The notes: generated by a model not told the origin, from the letters alone. 64,000 nucleotides of DNA from Novosphingobium panipatense (GCF_002149965.1 NZ_MSQB01000024.1:1-64000), one strand, 5' to 3'. Counted from the stretch's first letter, positions 41,729 through 51,460 are shown. Numbers and translations: made by a program.

Positions 41729-41907
41729 GGAGTTTCGCGCTTCGTGATTGGGAGGAATGGCCACGCATCTAGGGATTTAGTGGGAAAAGGAAAAGGTGCG
41801 GCGAAAAACCGCAAACCCGCCAGGCAAGCGGAGATTCATTCAGCATGGGGAAATCCCTGATCGCCACAGCTTGCAAGTCTCCTCCCCCTCGTTCACATGC
41901 AGCCGCA

Positions 41908-43284
41908 ATGTCCGCCAAATTTCACCGCCGCGAGAGCAAATCTCCACTAGGGCGGATCCTACAGAACACGGCCTGGCTGCTGGGCGGCAAGGGTTTCGGC
42001 GCCGTTTGCGGCCTGGCCTATCTTGCCATCCAGACGCGATCGCTCGGCCTCAAGGATTTCGGCCACTTCTCGCTGATCTTCGGGACTGCGCAGGCGCTGA
42101 TCGCGCTGGCCAGCTTCCAGACCTGGCGCGTGGTCGTGCGTTACGGCAGCGAGCACGTCCATGCCAAGGACTGGGGCAAGCTCGGCCGTCTCGGCATGCT
42201 GTGCGGGCTGCTGGACGGGGTGGGCGCCGTGCTCGGCTGCGGTCTCGCGGCGATCCTGATCTACGGCTTCGCGCATATGCTGGATCTCAATCCGCATTTC
42301 ATCGACGTCGCCTTCTGGTTCTGCGTCGGCTCGCTCTGGGCGCTGGTTTCCGCGCCGACGGGGATCGTGCGTGCGCTCAACCGCTTCGACATGGCCGTCT
42401 ATGTCGAGGCGATCGTGCCCAGCGGCCGTCTGGCGGCTTCGCTGGTGATCTGGCTGACCGGGCCGAGCGTCGGGCGCTTCCTGTTCGCCTGGGCGGCGAT
42501 CGATATCGTCGAGGCCATACTCTACTGGATCATGGCGCGGCGCCTCTGTCCGGCTGCGGTCAACTTCGCGAACTTGCGCAACTGGCGCAAGGCGATCGAC
42601 GAGAATCCGGGCGTTACCCGCTTCTTCCTGCAGACATACGTGGCTTCCACGCTCGATGCCGCCATGAAGAACGGGCCGCTGCTGATCGTCGGCGCCTGGG
42701 TCGGCACCAAGGCGGCGGGCCTCTATCGCCTTGCCTCGCAGATTTCCCAGGCCCTGAGCAAGCTGTCCTCGCTGCTGACCCGCTCCGTCTATGCCGAAGT
42801 GGCACGCGCGCGGGTTGCCTCGGAAGCGTCGGAATTCCGAAAGCTCGCACTCCAGACCAGCAAGATCGCAGGCCTTGCCGGGATCGTCGTAGTGACCGTG
42901 GCGGTGCTGCTGGGCAAGCAGATGCTGGAAGTTATCGGCGGCGACGATTTCGAACAGGGCGCGGCGATTCTCGTGCCGCTGACCCTGGCGGCCTGCTTCG
43001 ACCTGGCCAGCGTTGCCTTCGAACCGGTGCTCCATGCCACGGGCCGCGCGCGCCATTCGCTGGTGGCCCGCCTCATCGCGCTGATCGCCATGGCCATCGG
43101 GCTGGTGTTCCTGCTGCCGGTCGGCCCGAGCGGCGCGGCCTGGGCCGTCGCGGTCGGCGGCGCGGTGTCCTACATCGCCATGGGTCTCATGGCCTGGCGA
43201 ACGCTCCAGCAGATCGACCGCAACGAGATCAGCATCTCGCCCGACCCGGAGGACGATCTGCCGGTGGCCGATTCGGCAGGCTGA
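41908..43284 (+). CDS. Wzx/MATE-type oligosaccharide-lipid flippase
   Basis: A 458-residue membrane protein with about 12 hydrophobic helices and the layout of polysaccharide-biosynthesis (PST/Wzx, MOP superfamily) exporters. The first helix is NTAWLLGGKGFGAVCGLAYLAIQTRSLG, and the middle has GPLLIVGAWVGTKAAGLYRLASQISQALSKLSS. These move lipid-linked sugars or headgroup-bearing lipids across the inner membrane. Position next to the nucleotidyltransferases suggests the flipped molecule comes from this cluster. ATG 41908 chosen; 41845 is an alternative. Confidence 0.82.
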   Translation: MSAKFHRRESKSPLGRILQNTAWLLGGKGFGAVCGLAYLAIQTRSLGLKDFGHFSLIFGTAQALIALASFQTWRVVVRYGSEHVHAKDWGKLGRLGMLCGLLDGVGAVLGCGLAAILIYGFAHMLDLNPHFIDVAFWFCVGSLWALVSAPTGIVRALNRFDMAVYVEAIVPSGRLAASLVIWLTGPSVGRFLFAWAAIDIVEAILYWIMARRLCPAAVNFANLRNWRKAIDENPGVTRFFLQTYVASTLDAAMKNGPLLIVGAWVGTKAAGLYRLASQISQALSKLSSLLTRSVYAEVARARVASEASEFRKLALQTSKIAGLAGIVVVTVAVLLGKQMLEVIGGDDFEQGAAILVPLTLAACFDLASVAFEPVLHATGRARHSLVARLIALIAMAIGLVFLLPVGPSGAAWAVAVGGAVSYIAMGLMAWRTLQQIDRNEISISPDPEDDLPVADSAG

Positions 43285-43331
43285 GTTCCCGTCTACCTTT
43301 CCAAACGACATCGGAGGGGTATCATGCGGCG

Positions 43332-44555
43332 ATGCTATCGACCGCGAACACCCTGACCGAAGAGGCCCTGGGCCTCGCCGAGCGCATTGTCGCGCTGCGC
43401 CGCGCCATCCATGCCGAGCCGGAAATCGGCCTGCACAATCCCCGGACGCGCGACAAGATCCGCACGGCGCTGGCCCATCTCCCGCTCGAATGGCGCGAGG
43501 GGCCCTCGACCACCGGCCTTGTCGCCACGCTGAAGGGCGGCGCGGGGGCGGGCGGCTGCGTGCTGCTGCGCGGCGACACCGATGCCCTGCCCATGCCCGA
43601 AGAGACCGGGCTGGATTTCGCCTCGACCGTTCCCGGGCTGATGCATGCCTGCGGCCATGATACCCATGTCGCCATGCTTGCGGGCGCGGCCGAGATCCTC
43701 GCGGCCCGGGCCGCGAGCCTGACCGGCGAGGTGCGCTTCATGTTCCAGCCGGGCGAGGAAGGCCACCACGGCGCGCGCTTCATGCTGGAAGACGGCCTGC
43801 TCGGCGGCGACGGCTTCGATCGCGCGCTGCCCGATGCCGCCTTCGCGCTGCACATCATGCCCAATGCGCCGCACGGCGTGATCGGCGGCCGGGCCGGGCC
43901 GCTGATGGCGACGGCGGACGAACTGCGGATCACCGTCACCGGCCGGGGCGGCCATGCCTCGATGCCGCACGATGCGGTGGACCCGGTGCCGGTCGCCTGC
44001 GAGGTGGTCTCGGCGATCCAGACGATGGTGGCGCGGCGTTTCAGCGTGTTCGATCCGGTCGTCGTGACGATCGCCAGGATCGAGGCGGGCAGCGCCCACA
44101 ACGTCATCCCCGACAGTGCGAAGCTCACCGGCACCATGCGCACGCTTTCGGCGGAGAACCGGGCGCGTCTCAAGGACGAATTGCCGCGACTGGTCGCCGG
44201 GATTGCCGGGGCTCACGGGCTGACCGGAGAAACGACGATTCTGGAAGGCTTCCCGGTGACGGTCTGCGATCCGCGCGCCGTCTCCTTCGGCGAGAGCGTG
44301 GCGCAGGGTCTGTTCGGTGAGCAGGCATTCCGCCGCTTGCCCGATCCGATCATGGGTGCCGAGGATTTCGCCTATGTGCTGGAAAAGGTGCCGGGCGCCA
44401 TGTTCTTCCTGGGCGTCGCACCGGAAGGGGCGGACTGGAAGCACTGCTGCGGCATCCACTCCACCCGGATGATGGTGGACGAAAGCGCCCTACCGCGCGG
44501 CGCCGCCTTCCTGGCGGGGCTGGCGCAGGACTGGCTGGCCCAAAGCTTCCGATAA
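43332..44555 (+). CDS. M20-family amidohydrolase (hippurate hydrolase-like)
   Basis: A 407-residue M20/M40 peptidase of the amidohydrolase subgroup acting on N-acyl amino acids or amides. Zinc-site blocks: LLRGDTDALPM, LMHACGHDTHVAML (HxCGHD-type), FQPGEEGHHGA and, late, DPIMGAEDFAYVLEKVPGAMFFLG. The dimerisation domain (GPLMATADELRITVTGRGGHASMP) is complete. ATG 43332. It is followed after 71 bp by the oxoprolinase gene. Confidence 0.9.
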   Translation: MLSTANTLTEEALGLAERIVALRRAIHAEPEIGLHNPRTRDKIRTALAHLPLEWREGPSTTGLVATLKGGAGAGGCVLLRGDTDALPMPEETGLDFASTVPGLMHACGHDTHVAMLAGAAEILAARAASLTGEVRFMFQPGEEGHHGARFMLEDGLLGGDGFDRALPDAAFALHIMPNAPHGVIGGRAGPLMATADELRITVTGRGGHASMPHDAVDPVPVACEVVSAIQTMVARRFSVFDPVVVTIARIEAGSAHNVIPDSAKLTGTMRTLSAENRARLKDELPRLVAGIAGAHGLTGETTILEGFPVTVCDPRAVSFGESVAQGLFGEQAFRRLPDPIMGAEDFAYVLEKVPGAMFFLGVAPEGADWKHCCGIHSTRMMVDESALPRGAAFLAGLAQDWLAQSFR

Positions 44556-44626
44556 CGCGCTTCTCATAAAAGAGTTTTCCCTTTCCGCCTTCCCTCGCGG
44601 CCAAGGTGCCGTCATGAAGCGGGGCC

Positions 44627-47600
44627 ATGAACAAGTGGCAATTCTGGGTCGATCGTGGCGGAACCTTCACCGACGTCGTGGCGCGCGCGCCCGATGGCGG
44701 GTTCAGGCGGCTGAAGCTGCTCTCCGAAGACCCCGGCCGCTATGACGATGCCGCCGTCGAAGCGATGCGGCGGCTGACCGGCACGGCGGAGGGAGACCTT
44801 CCCGAAGCCGAACTGCGCCTGGGCACCACCGTCGCCACCAATGCCCTGCTCGAAGGCAAGGGCGAGCCGGTGCTGCTGGCGATCACGCGCGGCTTCGGTG
44901 ATGCGCTGAAGATCGGCACGCAGGAACGGCCCGACATTTTCGCGCGCCACATCGTCCTGCCCGACCCGCTCAATTCCGCCGTGCTGGAAATCGACGAGCG
45001 TGTCGGCGCCGATGGCACGGTCCACCGTCCGCTCGATCTGGGCGCGGCGCGTGCGGGCCTGCAACGCCACTTCGATGCGGGTCTGCGCGCCGTGGCCGTA
45101 GTGCTGATGCACGGCTATCGCCACAAGGCGCACGAGGCGGCGCTGGCCGATCTCGCGCGGGAGATCGGCTTTACGCAAGTCTCGGTGAGTCATGAGGTCG
45201 CTCCGCTGATCAAGCTGATCGCACGCGGCGATACCACGGTGGTAGACGCGAACCTCTCGCCGGTGCTGGCCCGCTATGTCGCCGGGCTGGAGGCGGGGCT
45301 GGGGCCCAAGGTCTCCGCGCTCTACATGCAGTCGAGCGGCGGGCTCACCACGGGCGACGCTTTTGCAGGCAAGGACGCGATCCTGTCCGGTCCGGCGGGC
45401 GGCATCGTCGGCATGGCGGCCATCGCCAAAGAGGCCGGGTTCGACCACGTGCTGGGCTTCGACATGGGCGGCACTTCCACCGACGTGTCGCACTATGCTG
45501 GGGCCTACGAGCGCGACAGCGAGACGCGCGTGGCTGGCGCCCGCGTGCGCGTACCGATGATGCGGATCGAGACGGTGGCAGCGGGCGGCGGATCGATCTG
45601 CCGCTTCGACGGTGCGCGCTTCCTCGTTGGGCCGGAGAGTGCCGGCGCGGTGCCCGGCCCGGCCTGCTACCGGCGTGGCGGCCCGCTGGCAGTGACCGAC
45701 TGCAACCTGCTGCTCGGCAAGCTGCGGCCCGAACATTTCCCGCATGTCTTCGGCCCCGAAGGCAACGAACCGCTCGATCTTGCGGCGGCCGAAGCGCGGA
45801 TGGACGAAGTCCTGGCCGAAGTCCGCGCCGCTACGGGGCGTGAACTGACGCGCGAGCAGGCGGCGGAAGGCTTCCTGGAAATCGCCGTCGCCAACATGGC
45901 CAATGCAATCAAGACCGTCTCGCTGCGGCGCGGCCACGACATGACCCGCGCGGCGCTGGTGACGTTCGGCGGCGCGGGCGGCCAGCACGCCTGCAAGGTG
46001 GCCGATGCGCTGGGCGTGACCAGTGTGCTCTGCCACCCGCTCGCCTCGGTGCTCTCGGCCTATGGCATGGGCCTCGCGGATCGGCGGATGCTGCGCCAGC
46101 AGACCTTGTCGCTGCCGCTGGAAAGTGACGCGATGACGTCACTCGACGCTGCGGTTGCGGTTCTTGGCGATGAGGCAAGGGCGGCGCTGGCTGCACAGGG
46201 CATCGCCCCGGAGGAAATCGCCATCGACGCGGCGCTGGCCGTGCGGCCCAAGGGCAGCGACAATGCCATCGAAGTGCCGGTCGGCTCGCTCGATGCCGTG
46301 CGCGAGGCCTTCAGCGAGGGCTGGCATCAGCGCTTCGGCTTCGGCGCGGGCGAGCAGCTTATCGGCGAAACACTGCGGGTGGAAGCGGTCCATGCCGGTC
46401 ATTCCGGCGGCGGCGCGACGCTGGTTCTGCCCGCCGAATCCTCGCCTGCGGCCGAGCAAGTCGATCTCTGGACGCAGGGCGCACACCACTGCGTGCCGCT
46501 CTACCTGCGCGAGGGTTTGGCCGAGGGCTTCGAGGCCGATGGCCCGCTGCTGGTGGTGGACGACGTCTCCACCACCGTCGTCGAGCCCGGCTGGCGCGTG
46601 CGTGTCGATCATGTCGGCAACCTGATTCTCACCCGTGATGCGCCGCAGCAGGTGCAGGCCGATCTCTCGACCGAATGCGATCCGGTGCGCCTCGAAATCA
46701 TGGGCGCGCTGTTCATGGCGATTGCCGAGGAAATGGGCGCGGCGCTCCAGCATTCGGCCAGTTCGGTGAACATCCGCGAGCGGCTGGACTTCTCCTGCGC
46801 GCTGTTCGACCGCGAGGGCAATCTCGTGGCCAATGCGCCGCACATGCCGGTGCATCTGGGCTCCATGGGGGAGAGCGTGCGCACGATCCTCCAGCGGCGC
46901 GGGGATGCGAAGGATGGACGCGGCATCCTTCCCGGCGACGCCTATGTCCTCAATGCGCCTTACGATGGCGGCACCCATCTGCCCGACATTACCGTGGTCA
47001 TGCCCGTCTTTATCGAGGGCGAGACGGTTCCGGCGTGGTTCGTCGCCGCGCGCGGGCACCATGCCGATATCGGCGGGATCAGCCCCGGCTCGATGCCGCC
47101 GGGCTCGCGTTCGCTGGACGAAGAGGGCGTGTTGATCGACAACGTGCTGCTGGTCGATCGCGGGACGCTACAGGAAGCCCCGCTGCGCGAACTGCTCGCC
47201 TCCGGTCCCCACCCCTCGCGCGCCATCGAGCAGAACCTTGCCGACTTGCGCGCCCAGCTCGCCGCCTGCCAGCGCGGCGCCTCCGAACTGCGCCGCGTTG
47301 CGCGCGAGCAGGGACGCGAGGTGGTGGACGCCTATATGGCACACGCGCAGGCCCATGCCGAACAGGCCGTCCGCGCGCTGATCGAGCGGCTTCAAGAGGG
47401 CCATTTCCGGGTGCCGATGGACAACGGCGCCGAGATCGCGGTCTCCGTCACCATCGACCGCACCGCGGGCGGGGCGACCATCGACTTCGCCGGCACCAGC
47501 GCCCAGCTTCCCGACAATTTCAACGCCCCGCTGCCGGTCGTGCGCGCGGCGGTGCTCTATGTCGTGCGCACGCTGATCGATGATGCGGTGCCGATGAACG

Positions 47601-48229
47601 AGGGCTGCCTGCGGCCGATCACCTTGCGGGTGCCGGAAGGCTCGATGCTCTATCCCAAGGCCCCGGCCGCCGTCGTCGCGGGCAATGTCGAGACGAGTCA
47701 GGCGATCACCGACGCGCTGTTCGGCGCGCTCGGCGCGATGGCCGCCTCGCAGGGGACGATGAACAACTTCACTTTCGGCAATGCCCGCTATCAATATTAT
47801 GAGACGATCTCGGGCGGTTCGGGCGCGGGGCCGGATTTCGACGGCACGCCGGTGGTGCAGACCCACATGACCAACAGCCGCCTCACCGATCCTGAAGTGC
47901 TGGAAACGGGCTATCCGGTGCTGCTGGAGGAATTCTCGATCCGGCGCGGCTCGGGCGGTGAGGGCGCACACAAGGGCGGCGACGGCGCCACCCGGCGCGT
48001 GCGGTTTCTGGAGCCGATGCAGGCGGGCATCCTCTCGCAGCGGCGCAGGACTTCGCCTTTCGGTCTCTCGGGCGGCGCGGACGGCGAGCCGGGGCGCAAC
48101 CGGATCGAGCGCGCCAATGGCTCGGTCGAGGAACTGGGCGCGACGGCGACGGCGCAGTTGGAGACGGGGGATGTGTTTGTGATCGAGACACCCGGAGGCG
48201 GCGGATTCGGGCAAGAAGGGAAAGGGTAA
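44627..48229 (+). CDS. 5-Oxoprolinase (fused HyuA-HyuB)
   Basis: A 1200-residue ATP-dependent hydrolase opening 5-oxoproline to glutamate. The HyuA-like half begins WQFWVDRGGTFTDVVARAPDGG and holds the actin-like phosphate motifs LGTTVATNALLEGKG and LGFDMGGTSTDVSHYAG. The HyuB-like half begins near residue 690 (DPVRLEIMGALFMAIAEEMGAALQHSASS) and contains LNAPYDGGTHLPDITVVMPV and the ARGHHADIGGISPGSMPPGS block. The single-chain fusion is normal for eukaryotic-type oxoprolinases and common in proteobacteria. It probably belongs to gamma-glutamyl or pyroglutamate salvage. Confidence 0.92.
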   Translation: MNKWQFWVDRGGTFTDVVARAPDGGFRRLKLLSEDPGRYDDAAVEAMRRLTGTAEGDLPEAELRLGTTVATNALLEGKGEPVLLAITRGFGDALKIGTQERPDIFARHIVLPDPLNSAVLEIDERVGADGTVHRPLDLGAARAGLQRHFDAGLRAVAVVLMHGYRHKAHEAALADLAREIGFTQVSVSHEVAPLIKLIARGDTTVVDANLSPVLARYVAGLEAGLGPKVSALYMQSSGGLTTGDAFAGKDAILSGPAGGIVGMAAIAKEAGFDHVLGFDMGGTSTDVSHYAGAYERDSETRVAGARVRVPMMRIETVAAGGGSICRFDGARFLVGPESAGAVPGPACYRRGGPLAVTDCNLLLGKLRPEHFPHVFGPEGNEPLDLAAAEARMDEVLAEVRAATGRELTREQAAEGFLEIAVANMANAIKTVSLRRGHDMTRAALVTFGGAGGQHACKVADALGVTSVLCHPLASVLSAYGMGLADRRMLRQQTLSLPLESDAMTSLDAAVAVLGDEARAALAAQGIAPEEIAIDAALAVRPKGSDNAIEVPVGSLDAVREAFSEGWHQRFGFGAGEQLIGETLRVEAVHAGHSGGGATLVLPAESSPAAEQVDLWTQGAHHCVPLYLREGLAEGFEADGPLLVVDDVSTTVVEPGWRVRVDHVGNLILTRDAPQQVQADLSTECDPVRLEIMGALFMAIAEEMGAALQHSASSVNIRERLDFSCALFDREGNLVANAPHMPVHLGSMGESVRTILQRRGDAKDGRGILPGDAYVLNAPYDGGTHLPDITVVMPVFIEGETVPAWFVAARGHHADIGGISPGSMPPGSRSLDEEGVLIDNVLLVDRGTLQEAPLRELLASGPHPSRAIEQNLADLRAQLAACQRGASELRRVAREQGREVVDAYMAHAQAHAEQAVRALIERLQEGHFRVPMDNGAEIAVSVTIDRTAGGATIDFAGTSAQLPDNFNAPLPVVRAAVLYVVRTLIDDAVPMNEGCLRPITLRVPEGSMLYPKAPAAVVAGNVETSQAITDALFGALGAMAASQGTMNNFTFGNARYQYYETISGGSGAGPDFDGTPVVQTHMTNSRLTDPEVLETGYPVLLEEFSIRRGSGGEGAHKGGDGATRRVRFLEPMQAGILSQRRRTSPFGLSGGADGEPGRNRIERANGSVEELGATATAQLETGDVFVIETPGGGGFGQEGKG

Positions 48230-48322
48230 AAGCAGGGGATCCCTTCGGCGAACCGCACTACAGATAGGCGGGGCGCGACGAGGACATTATGCGGGTCTGG
48301 GGGATCATCCCCCAGAATTCTC

Positions 48323-48352
48323 ATCCTTATCCTTATCCGTATCCTTATCCTT
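48323..48352. repeat. Hexanucleotide repeat (ATCCTT) x5
   Basis: Five 6-bp units at 48323-48352, the third reading ATCCGT. It lies three bases beyond the stop of the GNAT gene read on the minus strand. No coding role is visible. Confidence 0.85.
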
Positions 48353-48354
48353 CT

Positions 48355-48645
48355 TCACGCCTTCACATCCGCCCACTCGGGATGCCGCCTGAACGCGGCT
48401 TCGACGTAGCTGCACAGCGGGCCGATCCTGAAGTGGTTCTCCCGCGCATCGGCCACCATGGCCTCGACCAGCCGCGCGGCCACGCCGCGTCCGCCGATCG
48501 CGGGCGGCACCAGGGTATGTTCGGCATAGCGCACGCCGCCGCGCTCCGCCCAGGTCAGGCGGCCGGTGGCATCGCTGTCCGCGACATGGGCGACGTATTC
48601 GCCGGAATTTCCGTTTTCGTGGGCAGTGATCGTCACGCCGACCAT
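48355..48645 (-). CDS. Short GNAT-type acetyltransferase (YidJ/YjdJ class)
   Basis: A 96-residue protein of the compact GNAT group. EYVAHVADSDATGRLTWAERGGVRYAEHTLVPPAIGGRGVAARLVEAMVADARENHFRIGPLCSYVEAAFRRHPEWADV covers the whole fold, with GGRGVA as the acetyl-CoA-binding motif and a C-terminal Cys-containing motif. Members are mostly uncharacterised. It lies alone between the oxoprolinase gene and the threonine aldolase gene, on the opposite strand from both. Confidence 0.8.
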   Translation of the reverse strand: MVGVTITAHENGNSGEYVAHVADSDATGRLTWAERGGVRYAEHTLVPPAIGGRGVAARLVEAMVADARENHFRIGPLCSYVEAAFRRHPEWADVKA

Positions 48646-48699
48646 AAGGGGGCTCCTGTCTGCTTGACGGCAAGTGCGTCCGCTTTAGGGCATATGGCC

Positions 48700-49695
48700 A
48701 TGAAGTTCCTTTCCGACAACGCCGCACGGGTCCACCCGAAGGTCTGGGATGCCATGAAGGCTGCCGACGAGCCCGATTCGCCTTACGATGGCGACGGTCT
48801 CAGCAAGGCGCTGGATGCGCGCTTTTCCGCGCTGTTCGGGCGCGACTGCGCGGCGCTCTGGGTGGCGACGGGCACGGCGGCGAACTGCCTGGCGCTTTCG
48901 GCCATGGTCGAGCCGCACGGCGCGGTGATCTGCCACCGCGAGGCGCATATCGAGATGGATGAGGGCGGCGCGCCGGGGTTCTATCTTCACGGCGCCAAGC
49001 TGCTGCTGGCCGATGGCGAGAGCGCGAAGATCACGCCCGATGCGATTGCCCGCGTGATCGACCCGATCCGTGACGGCGTACATCAGGTCCAGCCGCATGC
49101 CATCTCTATCACGCAGGCGAGCGAATATGGCTGCGTCTATCGGCCCGAGGAACTGGCCGCGCTTTCGGCCTTTGCGAAAGCCAAGCGGCTCGGTCTGCAT
49201 ATGGACGGTGCGCGCTTCGGCAATGCGGTGGCGTTTCTCGGCGGCAGTGCGGCGGATGCGGCGCTGGGCGTCGATGCCCTGAGCTTCGGCATGGTCAAGA
49301 ACGGGGCGATGAGCGCCGAGGCGATCGTCTTCTTCGATCCCGCCAAGGCCGACAAGGTTCGTTTCCGCCGCAAGCGGGCGGGGCACCTGCAATCGAAGGG
49401 GCGCTATCTTTCCGCGCAGATCCTGGCGATGCTGGAGGACGATCTCTGGCTGGCCAACGCGCGATCCGCCAATGCCGCCGCTGCCGAAATCGCGGCCTCT
49501 GCGGCAGATCGCCTGCTGCACCCGGTCGAGGCCAACGAGATTTTCCTCTCTACCACTCCCGCCGAACGGGCTGCGCTGCGGGCGCAAGGCTTCGAATTCT
49601 ACGACTGGGGCGACGATGCCGCGCGCCTCGTCACCGCGTGGGATTCGCGGGAGGATCACGTTTCGGCGCTTGCCCGCGCGATCGCGGCGCTGTGA
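48700..49695 (+). CDS. Low-specificity L-threonine aldolase
   Basis: About 331 residues of PLP-dependent aldolase cleaving L-threonine or allo-threonine to glycine and acetaldehyde. FLSDNAARVHPKVWDAM, the ALWVATGTAANCLAL loop, the HREAHIEMDEGGAP block, LGLHMDGARFGNA (conserved Asp) and LSFGMVKNGAMSAEAIVFF (PLP lysine) are present. An ATG at 48694 would add two residues; 48700 has AGGG at a better distance. Its stop overlaps the GTG start of the EamA gene. Confidence 0.9.
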   Translation: MKFLSDNAARVHPKVWDAMKAADEPDSPYDGDGLSKALDARFSALFGRDCAALWVATGTAANCLALSAMVEPHGAVICHREAHIEMDEGGAPGFYLHGAKLLLADGESAKITPDAIARVIDPIRDGVHQVQPHAISITQASEYGCVYRPEELAALSAFAKAKRLGLHMDGARFGNAVAFLGGSAADAALGVDALSFGMVKNGAMSAEAIVFFDPAKADKVRFRRKRAGHLQSKGRYLSAQILAMLEDDLWLANARSANAAAAEIAASAADRLLHPVEANEIFLSTTPAERAALRAQGFEFYDWGDDAARLVTAWDSREDHVSALARAIAAL

Positions 49696-50612
49696 GCGCC
49701 TCGGCCGACGATACGCCGGGCTTCCTGACGCCGGCGGTCGCCCTGCCGTTCCTGCTGGTCGCGGTGATCTGGGGATCGACCTGGTTCGTCATCACCGGCC
49801 AGATCGGGGACGTACCCGCCAGCTGGTCCGTCGCCTGGCGATTCGTGCTGGCGACCCCGGCGATGTTCCTCGTGGCGGTGGCCATGAAGAAGAGCCTCCG
49901 GCTCGGCGCGGCCGGGCAGTGGCTGGCGCTGGCGGTAGGCGTGGCGCAGTTCTGCGGGAACTACAATTTCGTCTACCGCGCGGAAATGCACCTGACCTCG
50001 GGAATCGTGGCGGTGATGATCGGGCTGCTGCTCGTGCCCAATGCGGTGCTCGCGCGGATCCTGCTGAAGCAGCCGATTACCTGGCGCTTCGCCATCGGCA
50101 GCCTGATCGCGATAGCCGGTCTGGCGCTTCTGCTGCTGCATGAGGCGCACGAGGCGCCGCTCGGCGGCAAAGTGCTGCTGGGCACGGTCTTCGCGCTGAC
50201 CGCGATGATCTGCGCCTCGTTCTCCAACGTCATTCAGGCCAACGAGACCGGCAAGGCCCTGCCGATGGTGAGCCTGCTGTCCTGGGCCATGCTCTACGGC
50301 ACCCTGGCAGACATTGCGCTCGCCTGGTTCCTCGACGGACCGCCGGTGATTCCCCGCGATGGCGCCTATTGGCTGGGCACGGCCTATCTGGCGATTCTCG
50401 GGTCGGTGGTGACCTTTCCGCTCTATTACACGCTGATCCGCCAGCTCGGCGCGGGCAGGGCGGCCTATAACGGCGTGATGGTGATCATCATCGCCATGCT
50501 GATCTCCACCCTGTTCGAGGGCTATCGCTGGTCCGTGCTGGCGCTGGCAGGCGCGGCGCTGGCGACGGTCGGGCTGGTCGTGGCGCTGAGAGCGCGCAGT
50601 CCTTCGCGGTAG
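49692..50612 (+). CDS. EamA/DMT-family transporter
   Basis: A 306-residue drug/metabolite transporter with ten hydrophobic helices in two EamA repeats. Repeat 1 starts ALPFLLVAVIWGSTWFVITGQIG, and repeat 2 starts near GKVLLGTVFALTAMICASFSNVIQA, ending with GAGRAAYNGVMVIIIAMLISTLFEGYRWSVLALAGAALATVGLVV. A GTG start at 49692 overlaps the aldolase stop. Its 3' end overlaps the convergent epimerase gene by 91 bp. The exported metabolite is unknown. Confidence 0.85.
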   Translation: MSASADDTPGFLTPAVALPFLLVAVIWGSTWFVITGQIGDVPASWSVAWRFVLATPAMFLVAVAMKKSLRLGAAGQWLALAVGVAQFCGNYNFVYRAEMHLTSGIVAVMIGLLLVPNAVLARILLKQPITWRFAIGSLIAIAGLALLLLHEAHEAPLGGKVLLGTVFALTAMICASFSNVIQANETGKALPMVSLLSWAMLYGTLADIALAWFLDGPPVIPRDGAYWLGTAYLAILGSVVTFPLYYTLIRQLGAGRAAYNGVMVIIIAMLISTLFEGYRWSVLALAGAALATVGLVVALRARSPSR

Positions 50613-51382
50613 GTCGGGAAGCGCGGCCGCCAGCCGAGCACGCGCTTTGCCTTGCCGTTCGCCACGCGGCGGTTCTCGGCATAGAAACCGCGTGCCATCG
50701 GGGAAAGCTGCGCCTCGTCCATCGACTGGAGCGGCGGCAGCGGCAGTCCAAGCAGGCGGCAGGCCTCCTCGACGAGAACGTTCTGTCCGCAGGGCAGGTC
50801 GTCCGCCAGGTTGTAGGCGCCTGCCGGTCCGTCCAGCCCGGCGATCACGCCCGCGGCGATATCCTCCACATGAACGCGGCTGAACACCTGCTTAGGAAGG
50901 TCGATCCGGTGTGCGCGATGGTCCCGCACGCGGTCCAGCATGGAGCGGCCGGGGCCGTAGATGCCGGGCAGCCGATAGACCCTTGCCCCCAGCGCGAGCC
51001 ATTCGCCGTCCGCTTCGGCCCGCGCGGCGCGGCGACCGGTGCCGACCGGCGCGCTTTCGTCCACCCACGCACCGCCGGTATCGCCATAGACCCCGGTGGA
51101 GGAGAGATAGGAGAGTGCGATGCCCTTCAGAGCATCTCCGTAGCTCTCCAGCACCGGGTCCAGCGGCTCGCCGCGGCCCTCGTTCCCGGGCGGGACCGAG
51201 GACAGGACATGATCGGCATCGGCCAGGGCAAGCCGCACATTGCCTTCGTCCTCGAAGGACAGGGTGCCTTCGCTGCCGGTGGACACCACTTCCCAGCCGC
51301 GCGCCATGGCCCGACCGGCAATCACCCGCGCGGTATAGCCCAGCCCGAAAATGAACAGGCGCTTCGGCGGGCAGGCGGGCAT
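50522..51382 (-). CDS. NAD(P)-binding epimerase/reductase (SDR, YeeZ-like)
   Basis: A 286-residue extended short-chain dehydrogenase-fold protein. The nucleotide loop is LFIFGLGYTARVIA. LSYLSSTGVYGDTGGAWVDES provides the YxxxK-region equivalent, with Thr/Ser but an atypical catalytic Tyr. RVYRLPGIYGPGRSMLDRV and HVEDIAAGVIAG follow, then GFYAENRRVANGKAKRVLGWRPRFPTYREGL. This is the YeeZ/GDP-fucose-like 'NAD-dependent epimerase' group of unknown substrate. AGAGGAAA precedes ATG 51382. The last 91 bp overlap the EamA gene tail-to-tail. Confidence 0.78.
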   Translation of the reverse strand: MPACPPKRLFIFGLGYTARVIAGRAMARGWEVVSTGSEGTLSFEDEGNVRLALADADHVLSSVPPGNEGRGEPLDPVLESYGDALKGIALSYLSSTGVYGDTGGAWVDESAPVGTGRRAARAEADGEWLALGARVYRLPGIYGPGRSMLDRVRDHRAHRIDLPKQVFSRVHVEDIAAGVIAGLDGPAGAYNLADDLPCGQNVLVEEACRLLGLPLPPLQSMDEAQLSPMARGFYAENRRVANGKAKRVLGWRPRFPTYREGLRALSATTSPTVASAAPASASTDQR

Positions 51383-51460
51383 GGAGCTTTCCTCTCGATT
51401 CGGCTGTGAATTCGTCGCGCCATGTCTGGCATTCGAGGCACAAGGCTCTAGTTTAGCAAC

